DNA of 47,916 nucleotides from Limosilactobacillus avistercoris (lineage in GTDB: Bacteria > Bacillota > Bacilli > Lactobacillales > Lactobacillaceae). The notes beneath the pieces are model-generated. The model saw only the letters and a list, made by a program, of their open reading frames with translations. It had not been told where the DNA came from and made no database searches. A program made the translations under genes and the position numbers. The stretch covers positions 1 to 47,916 of the forward strand of contig NZ_JACSQW010000014.1 in the NCBI RefSeq assembly GCF_014836425.1, read 5' to 3'. Shown piece by piece: positions 33,092-41,758 of the stretch. Positions within the stretch are counted from its first letter, which is position 1; every line of letters begins with the position of its first letter.

Positions 33092-33259
33092 AGAGTCTAA
33101 TCGCGGGAATCCATAGGCTAGCTTCGCGTCGTAACCAGAGCCTTTGAGTCTAACGCAGCGGAGCAAGCCTATTTGGCTACGAACGACTCTGATGATTTCA
33201 TCATCATTCATCGTTCTAGGTTAGCCAACCAGGCTCCCTAAAAGGTTAATTCCCAGCTT
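33092..33259 (-). repeat. 170-bp dispersed repeat, copy B (inverted relative to copy A)
   Basis: The minus strand of this interval matches 4322-4491 almost base for base, including the nested hairpin and both ends (AAGCTGGGAATTAACC and GATTAGACTCT). It lies in the intergenic region between the divergent pepD and antiporter genes, so unlike copy A it does not follow a stop codon. Confidence 0.85.
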
Positions 33260-33268
33260 GAATATTTA

Positions 33269-33298
33269 TTGGTGTTCACCATAAAAAGATCATATAAT
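33269..33298 (+). promoter_or_regulatory. Antiporter promoter with overlapping dyad
   Basis: TTGGTG (33269-33274), an 18-bp spacer and TATAAT (33293-33298) form the promoter. TGGTG-TT-CACCA (33270-33281) is an inverted repeat over the -35 box and could bind a regulator. The rest of 32930-33330 holds the pepD start region and repeat copy B. Confidence 0.6.
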
Positions 33299-33330
33299 GA
33301 GGTAATTATTTTCGAGAGAGAAGGTAGAAC

Positions 33331-35160
33331 ATGGAACAACTATCACTATTGATTGTGATGTTGGCCGCACTAATAATTCCAATTGTGATGGCCCGTTTTA
33401 AGGTCTCAAGCATCCCGACCGCGGTTGCGGAAATCGTCATCGGGATCCTTTTAGGAAAAAGTGCGTTTAATGTCGTTCAGGAAACGGGTTACTTGCACCT
33501 CCTGTCTAGCCTTGGGGTGATCCTGTTAATGTTCCTTTCCGGGATGGAGATTAACTTTGATCTCTTCAAAAAGACACCCGGACAGAAGCGGACAGCTAAT
33601 TCGCCAGTCTCAATGGCCGCGCTGAGCTTTACTTGTGTCATCATCACCGCATTCCTACTGGGGGTTATTCTCCACTTCATGGGCTTCTTTTCGGACATCC
33701 TCTTAGGGACGATTCTTTTTTCAACGGTGGCCTTAGGAGTGGTCATTGCAACCCTGAAGGAAAAGGAAATCTTGGGTCGGCCAATGGGGCAAACGATCCT
33801 CTTGACGGCGGTCTTGGGTGAAGTAGTCCCGATGATTGCACTGACCTTTTACGCCTCGATCTACGGTCATAATGCTGGCCGTCTGTGGTTGATTGTCCTC
33901 CTTTTCTTGGCGGCAATTATCCTCTTACGACGGTTCCAGCAACCATACATCTGGTTCAATAAGGTCTCCAAGGCCACGACCCAGCTTGATATCCGGCTAG
34001 CCTTCTTCCTGATCTTTACCCTGGTTACCGTTGCCGAAACTGTCGGTGCGGAAAATATCCTGGGGGCTTTTCTTGCGGGGATGGTCATGAAGCTCCTCGA
34101 ACCAAGTGAAGCTACTCAGGAGAAACTAACTTCGATCGGTTACGGCTTCTTTATCCCGGTCTTCTTCATCATGACTGGGGTCCGCCTTGATCTGAAATCA
34201 TTATTCGCTAATAAGACGGCCTTAGCCTTGATCCCAGTTTTAGTTCTCTGCTTTATCATCGCCAAGTTGCCAACGGTCTTGGTTTACCGGCGGCGCTTTA
34301 ACGGGCGTAATTCCTTCGCTGGTGGTTTCTTAACGGTAACGACTATTACGTTGGTTTTGCCTTCGTTGCAAGTTGCTCAAAACCTCCATGCGATTACCAG
34401 TAGTCAATCGGCTGCCTTTGTCCTGGCCGCGGTGATCGTTTGTATCGTTGCCCCAATCGTCTTCAATTCTAGCTACAAGTTGGCTAAGGAAGACCTCGTT
34501 AAGGAACGGGTTGTCATTATCGGTAGTAATATTCTGACTGTCCCGGTTGCCCAGCAGCTTTCTCATAACTGGTACAATGTGCGAATGCTGACGGACCAGG
34601 AGGATAACTATAAGACCTTCAATAGTGAGGTTGATGACTTGAAGTACTTCCCCGAGATTACTGAAGAGGTCTTGGAAGAGCGCAAGTACTTTGATACCGA
34701 CGTCATGGTCCTCGGTTTCCGGAAAGACGAGAAGAATTACCGGTTGGCGAACCTGGCTAAACAGCACGGGGTCAAGCGGGTAATCGCAAGTGTCCAGAAT
34801 CCAAAGACGGCAGTGGATCACATTGAAGAACTTCACCGTCTTGGCGTGGAAATCTTCAATAGTTACATGGTTCAAAACAGTGTCTTGCGTTCCCTGATCG
34901 AGTCGCCATCAGTCTTTGAAATGCTGATGAGTGCCCATTCTGGACTTTTCGAAGTCACAATCCGCAACCGGCGCTACGTTGGAGCAGAATTGCATGAGTT
35001 GCCATTGATTGATCAGATCACGATCAGTCGGATTTACCGGAAGCACCGACCAATCTCACCAAATGGTGATACCGTCATCGAATACGGTGATCACATTCTT
35101 TATACCGGGCCATATGAGATCGTTAACGAAGTTCGTCAACGGCTTGGTCGTCGGGGTTAA
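33331..35160 (+). CDS. CPA2-family cation/proton antiporter with C-terminal TrkA-like domains
   Basis: The 609-residue protein has about twelve membrane helices to residue 385, including the G-I-L-L-G and L-M-F-L-S-G-M-E signatures of Na_H_Exchanger (CPA2, KefB/NapA-like). Helix-5 region V-T-V-A-E-T-V-G-A-E-N-I-L-G-A-F-L-A-G lies near 231-250. A Rossmann-like domain (E-R-V-V-I-I-G-S-N near 391) and a TrkA-C-like domain (about 520-600) follow. The Rossmann Gly motif is degenerate (G-S-N in place of G-x-G-x-x-G), so nucleotide gating is uncertain. It exchanges K+ or Na+ for protons. Ribosome site GAGAGAAGG; monocistronic. Confidence 0.88.
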   Translation: MEQLSLLIVMLAALIIPIVMARFKVSSIPTAVAEIVIGILLGKSAFNVVQETGYLHLLSSLGVILLMFLSGMEINFDLFKKTPGQKRTANSPVSMAALSFTCVIITAFLLGVILHFMGFFSDILLGTILFSTVALGVVIATLKEKEILGRPMGQTILLTAVLGEVVPMIALTFYASIYGHNAGRLWLIVLLFLAAIILLRRFQQPYIWFNKVSKATTQLDIRLAFFLIFTLVTVAETVGAENILGAFLAGMVMKLLEPSEATQEKLTSIGYGFFIPVFFIMTGVRLDLKSLFANKTALALIPVLVLCFIIAKLPTVLVYRRRFNGRNSFAGGFLTVTTITLVLPSLQVAQNLHAITSSQSAAFVLAAVIVCIVAPIVFNSSYKLAKEDLVKERVVIIGSNILTVPVAQQLSHNWYNVRMLTDQEDNYKTFNSEVDDLKYFPEITEEVLEERKYFDTDVMVLGFRKDEKNYRLANLAKQHGVKRVIASVQNPKTAVDHIEELHRLGVEIFNSYMVQNSVLRSLIESPSVFEMLMSAHSGLFEVTIRNRRYVGAELHELPLIDQITISRIYRKHRPISPNGDTVIEYGDHILYTGPYEIVNEVRQRLGRRG

Positions 35161-35228
35161 GAAGAATGATTGCCGGACACCTGGTGATATGGTAAGATTA
35201 AAGAAAATTGAACAAGGAGGGCACACAG

Positions 35229-35414
35229 ATGCCATTAGTACATATTGACTTACTTGAAGGTCGGACCGATGAACAATTGAAGGCCTTGGTAAAGGACGTT
35301 ACTGCTGCTATTTCTAAGGATGCCAACGTTCCAGCCGAACGGATCCACATCGTATTGAACGAAATGCGTAAGGATCGTTACAGTGTTGCCGGCAAGATGG
35401 TTAGCGACAAGTAA
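35229..35414 (+). CDS. 4-oxalocrotonate tautomerase-family protein
   Basis: The 61-residue protein reads M-P-L-V-H-I-D-L-L-E-G-R and ends near the conserved V-A-G-K-M. After Met removal Pro1 is the catalytic base, as in the 4-OT family of small tautomerases; the Arg in the L-L-E-G-R segment is also conserved. In lactobacilli the natural substrate is unknown. ATG 35229 follows AAGGAGGG; an upstream in-frame extension has no ribosome site. A plausible promoter (TTGCCG, 17 bp, TAAGAT) lies at 35172-35200 and a strong terminator follows. Confidence 0.9.
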   Translation: MPLVHIDLLEGRTDEQLKALVKDVTAAISKDANVPAERIHIVLNEMRKDRYSVAGKMVSDK

Positions 35415-35419
35415 GATAA

Positions 35420-36988
<1,569 letters not shown>

Positions 36989-37024
36989 TGACGAAAACAT
37001 TTAATCCCGAAAGGAGTTTTTTAA

Positions 37025-37525
37025 GTGAACCAGAACGTCAACCCGCAAAAATTGATTGATGATATGCAACGGTGGATTACCGCAACCCGTGAGGATCAGG
37101 TGTGGACCCAACACGAATCCCTGTACCTTGAAGTCCTTGCCCAGTGGAAGGCGGTCAACCGTTACCGCCCAGAACACGGGACTGCGGAGGATCAACGTTT
37201 GTACCAGCTTTACTGGACCGCGATGGATCAGTGGCACCAGTCATTCTCTCAGCAAAGCGAGGAGATCTTTGACGCCATGCCGATCCAAGCAACGGATAAG
37301 GCCGGCTTCTATGACGGGATCCTGCAGGAATTACAGTCATCTATTCTGGAACGGATTCCCAAGATTCAGCAGGGGAAGATTGTCCGGATGACGAGTTTCT
37401 TAAATATTCTCCGGGTGAGCCTCAATGACATGACTAAGCTTAGTCTCGATGACTTGAGCGTGGTCGACATGTCACTCCTGTTGGACTATTGGAAGTTCTT
37501 GGGGGATGCGCTACGGGAATTCTAA
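37025..37525 (+). CDS. Conserved-looking hypothetical protein, helical
   Basis: The 166-residue product starts at GTG 37025 (M-N-Q-N-V-N-P-Q-K-L), with AAAGGAG about 9 bp upstream. It looks all-helical and soluble, rich in Gln, Trp and Leu, with no signal peptide, membrane segment or motif I recognise. Codon use and GC match glpK, and the 36-bp gap and shared terminator make it the second gene of the glpK transcript. I cannot assign a function. Confidence 0.7.
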   Translation: MNQNVNPQKLIDDMQRWITATREDQVWTQHESLYLEVLAQWKAVNRYRPEHGTAEDQRLYQLYWTAMDQWHQSFSQQSEEIFDAMPIQATDKAGFYDGILQELQSSILERIPKIQQGKIVRMTSFLNILRVSLNDMTKLSLDDLSVVDMSLLLDYWKFLGDALREF

Positions 37526-37552
37526 AAACAAGCTAGAAATTAGCTATTGAAA

Positions 37553-37590
37553 AGAGACGAGGAAAGCAGAACGCATTCCTCGTCTCTTTT
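37553..37590 (+). terminator. Terminator after the glpK transcript
   Basis: AGAGACGAGGAA (37553-37564) pairs with TTCCTCGTCTCT (37576-37587), followed by T residues. It also lies at the end of the leftward sigma-factor operon and may work both ways. Confidence 0.92.
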
Positions 37591-37598
37591 TCTCTATA

Positions 37599-37844
37599 TT
37601 ATTGCTTACGAAGCCAGTTAGTCAAAAAATCTTTAAGCAAGGCCGCATCTTCTCGGGTGAGGGAGAAGGTGTTGTCAAACGTGTGCCCATCAAAGCCGAC
37701 ATTGGTTAAAAGTAGCTCAAGGCGATCCGCTTCTTCCTGGCTGGGCTTAATGCTGAGTTCATTTTGGCAACCATCGTCCTGGTCTTCACCGTCATAACAA
37801 GAGTGGAACCACTGATCATGATTGCTTGTTTGATGTTGATTCAC
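37599..37844 (-). CDS. Small acidic hypothetical protein
   Basis: The 81-residue protein has an acidic, His/Gln/Asp-rich first third (H-S-C-Y-D-G-E-D-Q-D-D-G-C) with two cysteines, then a likely helical second half ending L-K-D-F-L-T-N-W-L-R-K-Q. ATG follows GGTGAGGTGG, a moderate ribosome site. It starts 25 bp after the sigma-factor stop in the same direction, so they are probably co-transcribed. No family is recognised; a small protein coupled to a sigma factor could be a regulator, but that is speculation. Confidence 0.6.
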   Translation of the reverse strand: MNQHQTSNHDQWFHSCYDGEDQDDGCQNELSIKPSQEEADRLELLLTNVGFDGHTFDNTFSLTREDAALLKDFLTNWLRKQ

Positions 37845-37869
37845 AATACCACCTCACCGGTATTATAGA

Positions 37870-38436
37870 CTAGATCGGACAATCAAGCGACCGGGCTTTC
37901 TTAATTAGTCCCCGTTTCCATGAATAAACGGACTGACGGGAGACATTATACTTCTTAGCAATCTCGGCGTCCTTGAGATCCAAGAGGAGGACTGCTTTGA
38001 GGTAGCGCTTTTCATTTGGTGAACAGCAAGCTGCTAGTTGGGTAAAAAAGTCGCTGTTCTCAAGATGGGCAAAACCGACTTGACTGCTGGGATCAAAGTT
38101 AAAGCGATTACGGGTGGTTTCATCTAGAGATTCGTCATTCATCGAACCGAGCCAGTGTTCCTTTTCCCAGACTTGCCGGCGCAACTTGTCCAATAGTCGC
38201 CAGTAGATCCGCTTAAAGGCAAAGTTCATTAACTGCCGTTCGTTTTCCGGATCGGTTGGGTCGTCGGGAAACTTCGTGTAGGCTTGGCCGAAGATCAGGC
38301 ATCCTTCCTGGAAGAAGTCGTCGTAGCAGTCATGCATTGGTGAAAGGTGGAGCTGCTTTAAGACGCTGTGGACGAGATTAATTCGCTTGTTTGTCGATAA
38401 ATAAACGAGACCTTCAATAATTTTTTCATTTGTCAT
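37870..38436 (-). CDS. Sigma-70-family factor, ComX/SigH-like
   Basis: The 188-residue protein has a region-2-like part (D-D-F-F-Q-E-G-C-L-I-F-G-Q-A-Y near 39-53 and F-A-F-K-R-I-Y-W-R-L-L-D-K-L-R-R near 72-87) and a C-terminal region-4 helix-turn-helix (D-A-E-I-A-K-K-Y-N-V-S-R-Q-S-V-Y-S-W-K-R, about 155-174). It lacks regions 1 and 3, as alternative sigma factors do. Lactobacilli carry a competence sigma factor of this size (SigH/ComX). The divergent ComK-like gene 218 bp away makes a competence role plausible. Ribosome site AAAGGATG. Confidence 0.8.
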   Translation of the reverse strand: MTNEKIIEGLVYLSTNKRINLVHSVLKQLHLSPMHDCYDDFFQEGCLIFGQAYTKFPDDPTDPENERQLMNFAFKRIYWRLLDKLRRQVWEKEHWLGSMNDESLDETTRNRFNFDPSSQVGFAHLENSDFFTQLAACCSPNEKRYLKAVLLLDLKDAEIAKKYNVSRQSVYSWKRGLIKKARSLDCPI

Positions 38437-38549
38437 TTGGAAACATCCTTTGTGAGATTATTCCCAAGAGCTCTTGAGTGACTTAAAGTTATCAAAAAGC
38501 CGCTGACTGAGCGAGTGATAGAAAATGGTCTAATCCGCTTAAAAAGCTG

Positions 38550-38578
38550 TTGACACCGGTTGCATAATCGCATATTGT
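38550..38578 (+). promoter_or_regulatory. Promoter of the ComK-like gene
   Basis: TTGACA (38550-38555), a 17-bp spacer and TATTGT (38573-38578) fit a housekeeping promoter; TATTAT at 38579 is an alternative -10 with longer spacing. It sits in the 218-bp divergent region shared with the sigma-factor gene. Confidence 0.55.
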
Positions 38579-38654
38579 ATTATTTGTTATTAAATGAGCA
38601 AATTTTAGATTAATTATGCTTAAATTTACGATTTGCAAAGGGAGGGCCACCTAC

Positions 38655-39374
38655 ATGAATGGAATAGTTGATATTTCACGACTAGGGGAGCTTGAGGATT
38701 ACTTAGTTACGAGCGGTTTCCAGCCGCGTTGGGATAATGTTTTATTGATGACGGGATATGATCGGGAAAGAACGTACGTGTTGACACGCGATGGTGAAGG
38801 GATCATTTTACCGAAGCGCTTGAAAGAAGTCCTGCACGATTTCAGTGAGTGGGCGGACGTTCCGCGGATTGAAATGCAGATCCTGTATCGGATGGTCGGG
38901 GGACACACACCGGGGATTATCGCTGGTCACTATGAGTTAGTACCGACGTGTGGACAGGGCAACTGCCGGGTTGCTTATTACATGGCCCACCACATGGATA
39001 ATTACCAGTTGAACCAGGAAAATAAGAATATCTTGATCACATTTAAAGGAGCTAATCAACGACTAATCACGGTTATGGTCGATGCTTGTATGGCAACTTT
39101 TAACCGCCTTTTGCAACAAGCTCATGCAGTGGGGAAGATCCAGCTGGAGTCGGTGAAGAACCTTTGTAATAAATTTGGGATTGGTGATCAAGAACTGAAC
39201 CATCTTTCCTGTACCACGACTTACCATGAACGTTACCTTCATCGGAAACAATACGAAAAAGTTTTCCTGGATCAAATTTTAGATGGAGTTAAGCAGACGG
39301 CGGATAAGTGCTATGGGGATGACTTGAGCACTGATTTTTATGCCCAATTGCGGCGGACTTTGACCTTATATTAG
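38655..39374 (+). CDS. ComK-like competence transcription factor (tentative)
   Basis: The 239-residue soluble protein starts at ATG 38655 with GGGAGG 9 bp upstream (an upstream in-frame ATG at 38616 lacks one). The central segment G-H-Y-E-L-V-P-T-C-G-Q-G-N-C-R-V-A-Y-Y-M-A-H-H matches the ComK core pattern (H-G-x-(Y/F)-x-F-P-T-x-S...C-x-W-x-x-Y-H-H) in spacing and type. The preceding T-Y-V-L-T-R-D-G-E-G-I-I-L-P and later F-N-R-L-L-Q-Q segments are also compatible. Similarity is remote. Location beside a ComX-like sigma gene strengthens the idea. If wrong, it is an uncharacterised cytosolic protein. Confidence 0.5.
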   Translation: MNGIVDISRLGELEDYLVTSGFQPRWDNVLLMTGYDRERTYVLTRDGEGIILPKRLKEVLHDFSEWADVPRIEMQILYRMVGGHTPGIIAGHYELVPTCGQGNCRVAYYMAHHMDNYQLNQENKNILITFKGANQRLITVMVDACMATFNRLLQQAHAVGKIQLESVKNLCNKFGIGDQELNHLSCTTTYHERYLHRKQYEKVFLDQILDGVKQTADKCYGDDLSTDFYAQLRRTLTLY

Positions 39375-39472
39375 AAAATTTTATATACAAAAGACTAACA
39401 ATTTGTCTGATAATCTATTATGATATGAGGAGAAGGGGGATATTCAGAGCGGAAAGGCATGGAAGTGTTATT

Positions 39473-39877
39473 ATGAAGAATGTTTCTAAACAAAGTGGAT
39501 TTACATATGCCAAAAAGGTTTTGGCTGATCCAGATCAAGCAGCCTTGATATTCTAGCTGGAATTTCGGCCCTTCGATGAAGATGAACTTGCTGTTCTGAT
39601 CGATAGTGAAAGTACAGCAATTGAGCTTGCATTACAAAAGCTACGTGAGAACGGTGTGGTCAATCCAATTAAGGACGACAAACAAAAATGGACACTATCA
39701 AATGATGGTGAAGACTTACGGAATATGTTAATTTCGTTAAGTGTTTGGGGTCGTCAACGAATGGATGACCAAGAAGAGATTATCCCACAACTGATTGTTG
39801 AACCGGAACAGGTTGCTGACTTAAAGTCCCTGGTTAAGTTTCGGGATGAAGTTGTGCGGAAGTATATGAATATTTAG
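39473..39877 (+). pseudogene. HxlR-like winged-helix regulator interrupted by an amber codon
   Basis: The frame from ATG 39473 to TAG 39875-39877 is 135 codons with one internal TAG at 39554-39556 (codon 28). Downstream, A-I-E-L-A-L-Q-K-L-R-E-N-G-V-V, W-T-L-S-N-D-G-E-D-L and L-S-V-W-G-R-Q-R resemble the winged helix and the T-x-x-G-x-x-L...W-G hallmark of HxlR/MarR-like repressors. CAG to TAG or TGG to TAG is the simplest explanation. A terminator follows. An internal start after the stop could give a shorter protein missing the first helix. Confidence 0.65.
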
Positions 39878-39900
39878 TGAGATATGAGAATAGAAGTAGA

Positions 39901-39937
39901 ACAAGGTCACGGATGAAGTTCTGTGACCTTGTTTTTT
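39901..39937 (+). terminator. Terminator after the HxlR-like gene
   Basis: ACAAGGTCAC (39901-39910) pairs with GTGACCTTGT (39923-39932), then T residues to 39937. Confidence 0.92.
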
Positions 39938-40002
39938 AGGTTAAAATTAATTCTTTTAGCAAGATGTTCTTTAATCTTTTGTGAAAATTTTATATAATCA
40001 CT

Positions 40003-40151
40003 AACTGTAGGTCATTGCCTATATTCCCAATCTCTAAAAATTGTGTCAACACAGATTTTTATTCATGGGCGATGACTAGATTGTGATTCTTTTGGCAGGA
40101 AAATTACCAAAAGGGTTAATGAAGAGCTGCTTTGGCGGCTCTTATTTTTTA
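40003..40151 (+). ncRNA. Orphan structured RNA with own promoter and terminator
   Basis: A -10 TATAAT (39993-39998) sets a start near 40004. GTCATTGCC (40011-40019) pairs with GGCGATGAC (40068-40076), enclosing AAAAATTGTGT (40036-40046)/ACACAGATTTTT (40049-40060). A further hairpin CTTTTGG (40089-40095)/CCAAAAG (40107-40113) leads to the terminator AAGAGCTGC (40122-40130)/GCGGCTCTT (40135-40143) plus T run. There is no ORF. The next gene starts 319 bp later from its own promoter, so this is more likely a trans-acting RNA than a riboswitch. I do not recognise the family. Confidence 0.6.
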
Positions 40152-40388
40152 GGCCAATTACTTCTTAACTGTTAGTCATAGCCTAAATTATAGTTAATAA
40201 GTGATAAAAGAAGAGTATGTAAAAAGTGAACGGTTGCTGAAAATTGATTCGGAAAGGTTAGTGAAAAAAGCATTTTTATTATTTAAGGTAGCTAAAATGC
40301 TGGTATTGAAGCTAATTAGTAGAAGGAAAATTATTATTCTAGCGATAACCCAATCAAGCGTTTTTACTTGACAACCTTTCAAAGCGGC

Positions 40389-40417
40389 TTGAAATAGACA
40401 ATTTTTTACAGTATGAT
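40389..40417 (+). promoter_or_regulatory. Promoter of the LCP gene
   Basis: TTGAAA (40389-40394), a 17-bp spacer and TATGAT (40412-40417). The interval 40152-40388 shows nothing else convincing. Confidence 0.6.
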
Positions 40418-40469
40418 ATAAAAATTAAAGTTTATAGAAAAATTAAATAATGCGTGGGGAGATATTAGT

Positions 40470-41462
40470 ATGTCGGAAAATGATTGGTCTTCAGAAAATA
40501 GCGTAGAAAAGCACCATCACCATAGACATCATCACCACCACCGTCACCATCATATGCGGCGGGGATGGAAGATCTTTTGGTCAATCCTGGGAGCCTTGGT
40601 TATCATTGCTTTGATTTTTGCGGGAGTTGCGTACCATAATTTGGATGTGACGACTGATAACATGTATAGCACTTCAGGGGCCAATACCAAGCGAAATGCA
40701 CAACAAGTACTAGCACAAAAGAAACCAGTATCAATCCTCTTAATGGGAACAGATACCGGTGAATTTGGCCGGACAGAAAAGGGACGGACAGATACGTTAA
40801 TGATTATGACCCTCAATCCCAAAACGAAGACAACTACTGTGGTTAGTCTTCCGCGGGATATGAAGGTCAACCTACCTGGTTATCCTGAATATTCACCGTC
40901 AAAGATTAACGCTGCCTATACTTACGGTGGAGTTAAGGAAGCAATTAATACCGTTCAAAAAGAATTTAATATTCCAATCGACTTCTACCTCTTGGTTAAT
41001 ATGAACGGTTTGGAAAAAGCAATTAATAAAGTTGGCGGAGTCGATGTGGTTTCACCATTAACCTTTACCTATGAAGGACATTCATTTGAAAAAGGAAAGA
41101 AGTATCACCTAAATGGTAAAGAAGCTCTCGCCTTCAGTCGGATGCGATATGATGATCCGAATGGTGATTATGGTCGCCAACAACGACAACGATTAATCAT
41201 TGCAGCCTTACTAAAGAAGTCAGTTTCATACAAGACAGTCCTTAATAAGAGCTTTTTGAATTCAATCGCTGATAGTTCACAGACTGATCTTACAATGCAC
41301 AACATGTTACAACTTGCCCAGCATTATTCCGACGCTCGTGACCATATCGTTCAGGACCACGCTGAAGGAGATAACGACAACGAAGGCGGTGTTTCCTTCC
41401 AAACCGTCAACAACGACGAACGTCAACGGATCACGAATTTAGTGGAGAAGTCACTAGAATGA
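40470..41462 (+). CDS. LytR-CpsA-Psr (LCP) family glycopolymer transferase
   Basis: LCP enzymes attach teichoic acids or capsule/EPS to peptidoglycan on the outer face of the membrane. The 330-residue protein has one membrane helix (about 34-55). The LCP domain has I-L-L-M-G-T-D-T near 86, R-T-D-T-L-M near 103-108, S-L-P-R-D-M near 123-128, K-I-N-A-A-Y, N-M-N-G near 180 and the R-M-R-Y-D-D-P-N-G-D-Y-G-R-Q-Q-R-Q core near 225-241. The cytosolic N-terminus carries 12 His in residues 15-28, broken only by two Arg. Ribosome site GGGGAG. It heads the EPS locus, separated from it by a repeat. Confidence 0.92.
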   Translation: MSENDWSSENSVEKHHHHRHHHHHRHHHMRRGWKIFWSILGALVIIALIFAGVAYHNLDVTTDNMYSTSGANTKRNAQQVLAQKKPVSILLMGTDTGEFGRTEKGRTDTLMIMTLNPKTKTTTVVSLPRDMKVNLPGYPEYSPSKINAAYTYGGVKEAINTVQKEFNIPIDFYLLVNMNGLEKAINKVGGVDVVSPLTFTYEGHSFEKGKKYHLNGKEALAFSRMRYDDPNGDYGRQQRQRLIIAALLKKSVSYKTVLNKSFLNSIADSSQTDLTMHNMLQLAQHYSDARDHIVQDHAEGDNDNEGGVSFQTVNNDERQRITNLVEKSLE

Positions 41463-41465
41463 GAG

Positions 41466-41675
41466 CCACGACGAACTAGCAATCGAGCACTAAGGGATTC
41501 CCGGCCGATGATTGGCTTGCAATCAAGGACGGGATATTTAGGCGGAGATTGCGGTCGTGGCGAACATATTTAGACTGTGTTGCATCAGAGATTCTAGCAA
41601 GTCTCTGGCAAGCATATTTAGATTACGAGGCATTAGAAAGGTTAGGGCGAACACGTTTTGACTGTGCTGCCTTAG
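41466..41675 (+). repeat. Modular palindromic repeat, copy 5, with three tail motifs
   Basis: CCACGAC (41466-41472)/GTCGTGG (41554-41560) enclose GCAATC (41479-41484)/GATTGC (41547-41552). The tail motif then occurs three times: GAACATATTTAGACTGTG plus TTGCATCAG (41562-41588), a weaker form at 41609-41636, and GAACACGTTTTGACTGTG plus CTGCCTTAG (41649-41675). It starts 3 bp after the LCP stop. The rest of 41676-41758 holds the likely EPS promoter region and ribosome site. Confidence 0.8.
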
Positions 41676-41758
41676 AAGCTAACGACCTTCGGTCAAATAA
41701 TCTAATAAAAATCTATTTTACCTTAATATATAAAACTAACTAAACAGGAGAGAAAAAA

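Noticed and set aside
33020-33211. 63-codon minus-strand ORF
   Set aside because: It is produced by the 170-bp repeat copy B; the corresponding stretch in copy A is not an open gene, so it is not protein-coding.
40003-40151. Riboswitch controlling the LCP gene
   Set aside because: The gene starts 319 bp later from its own promoter, and I could not match the helices to any riboswitch class I know.
40194-40382. 62-codon minus-strand ORF with a hydrophobic stretch
   Set aside because: No ribosome site or family match was seen, and it lies in AT-rich DNA before the LCP promoter. A type I toxin was considered because of the nearby structured RNA, but nothing links them.
41549-41743. 64-codon plus-strand ORF after the LCP gene
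   Set aside because: It falls inside the palindromic repeat and its triplicated tail, and has no ribosome site.
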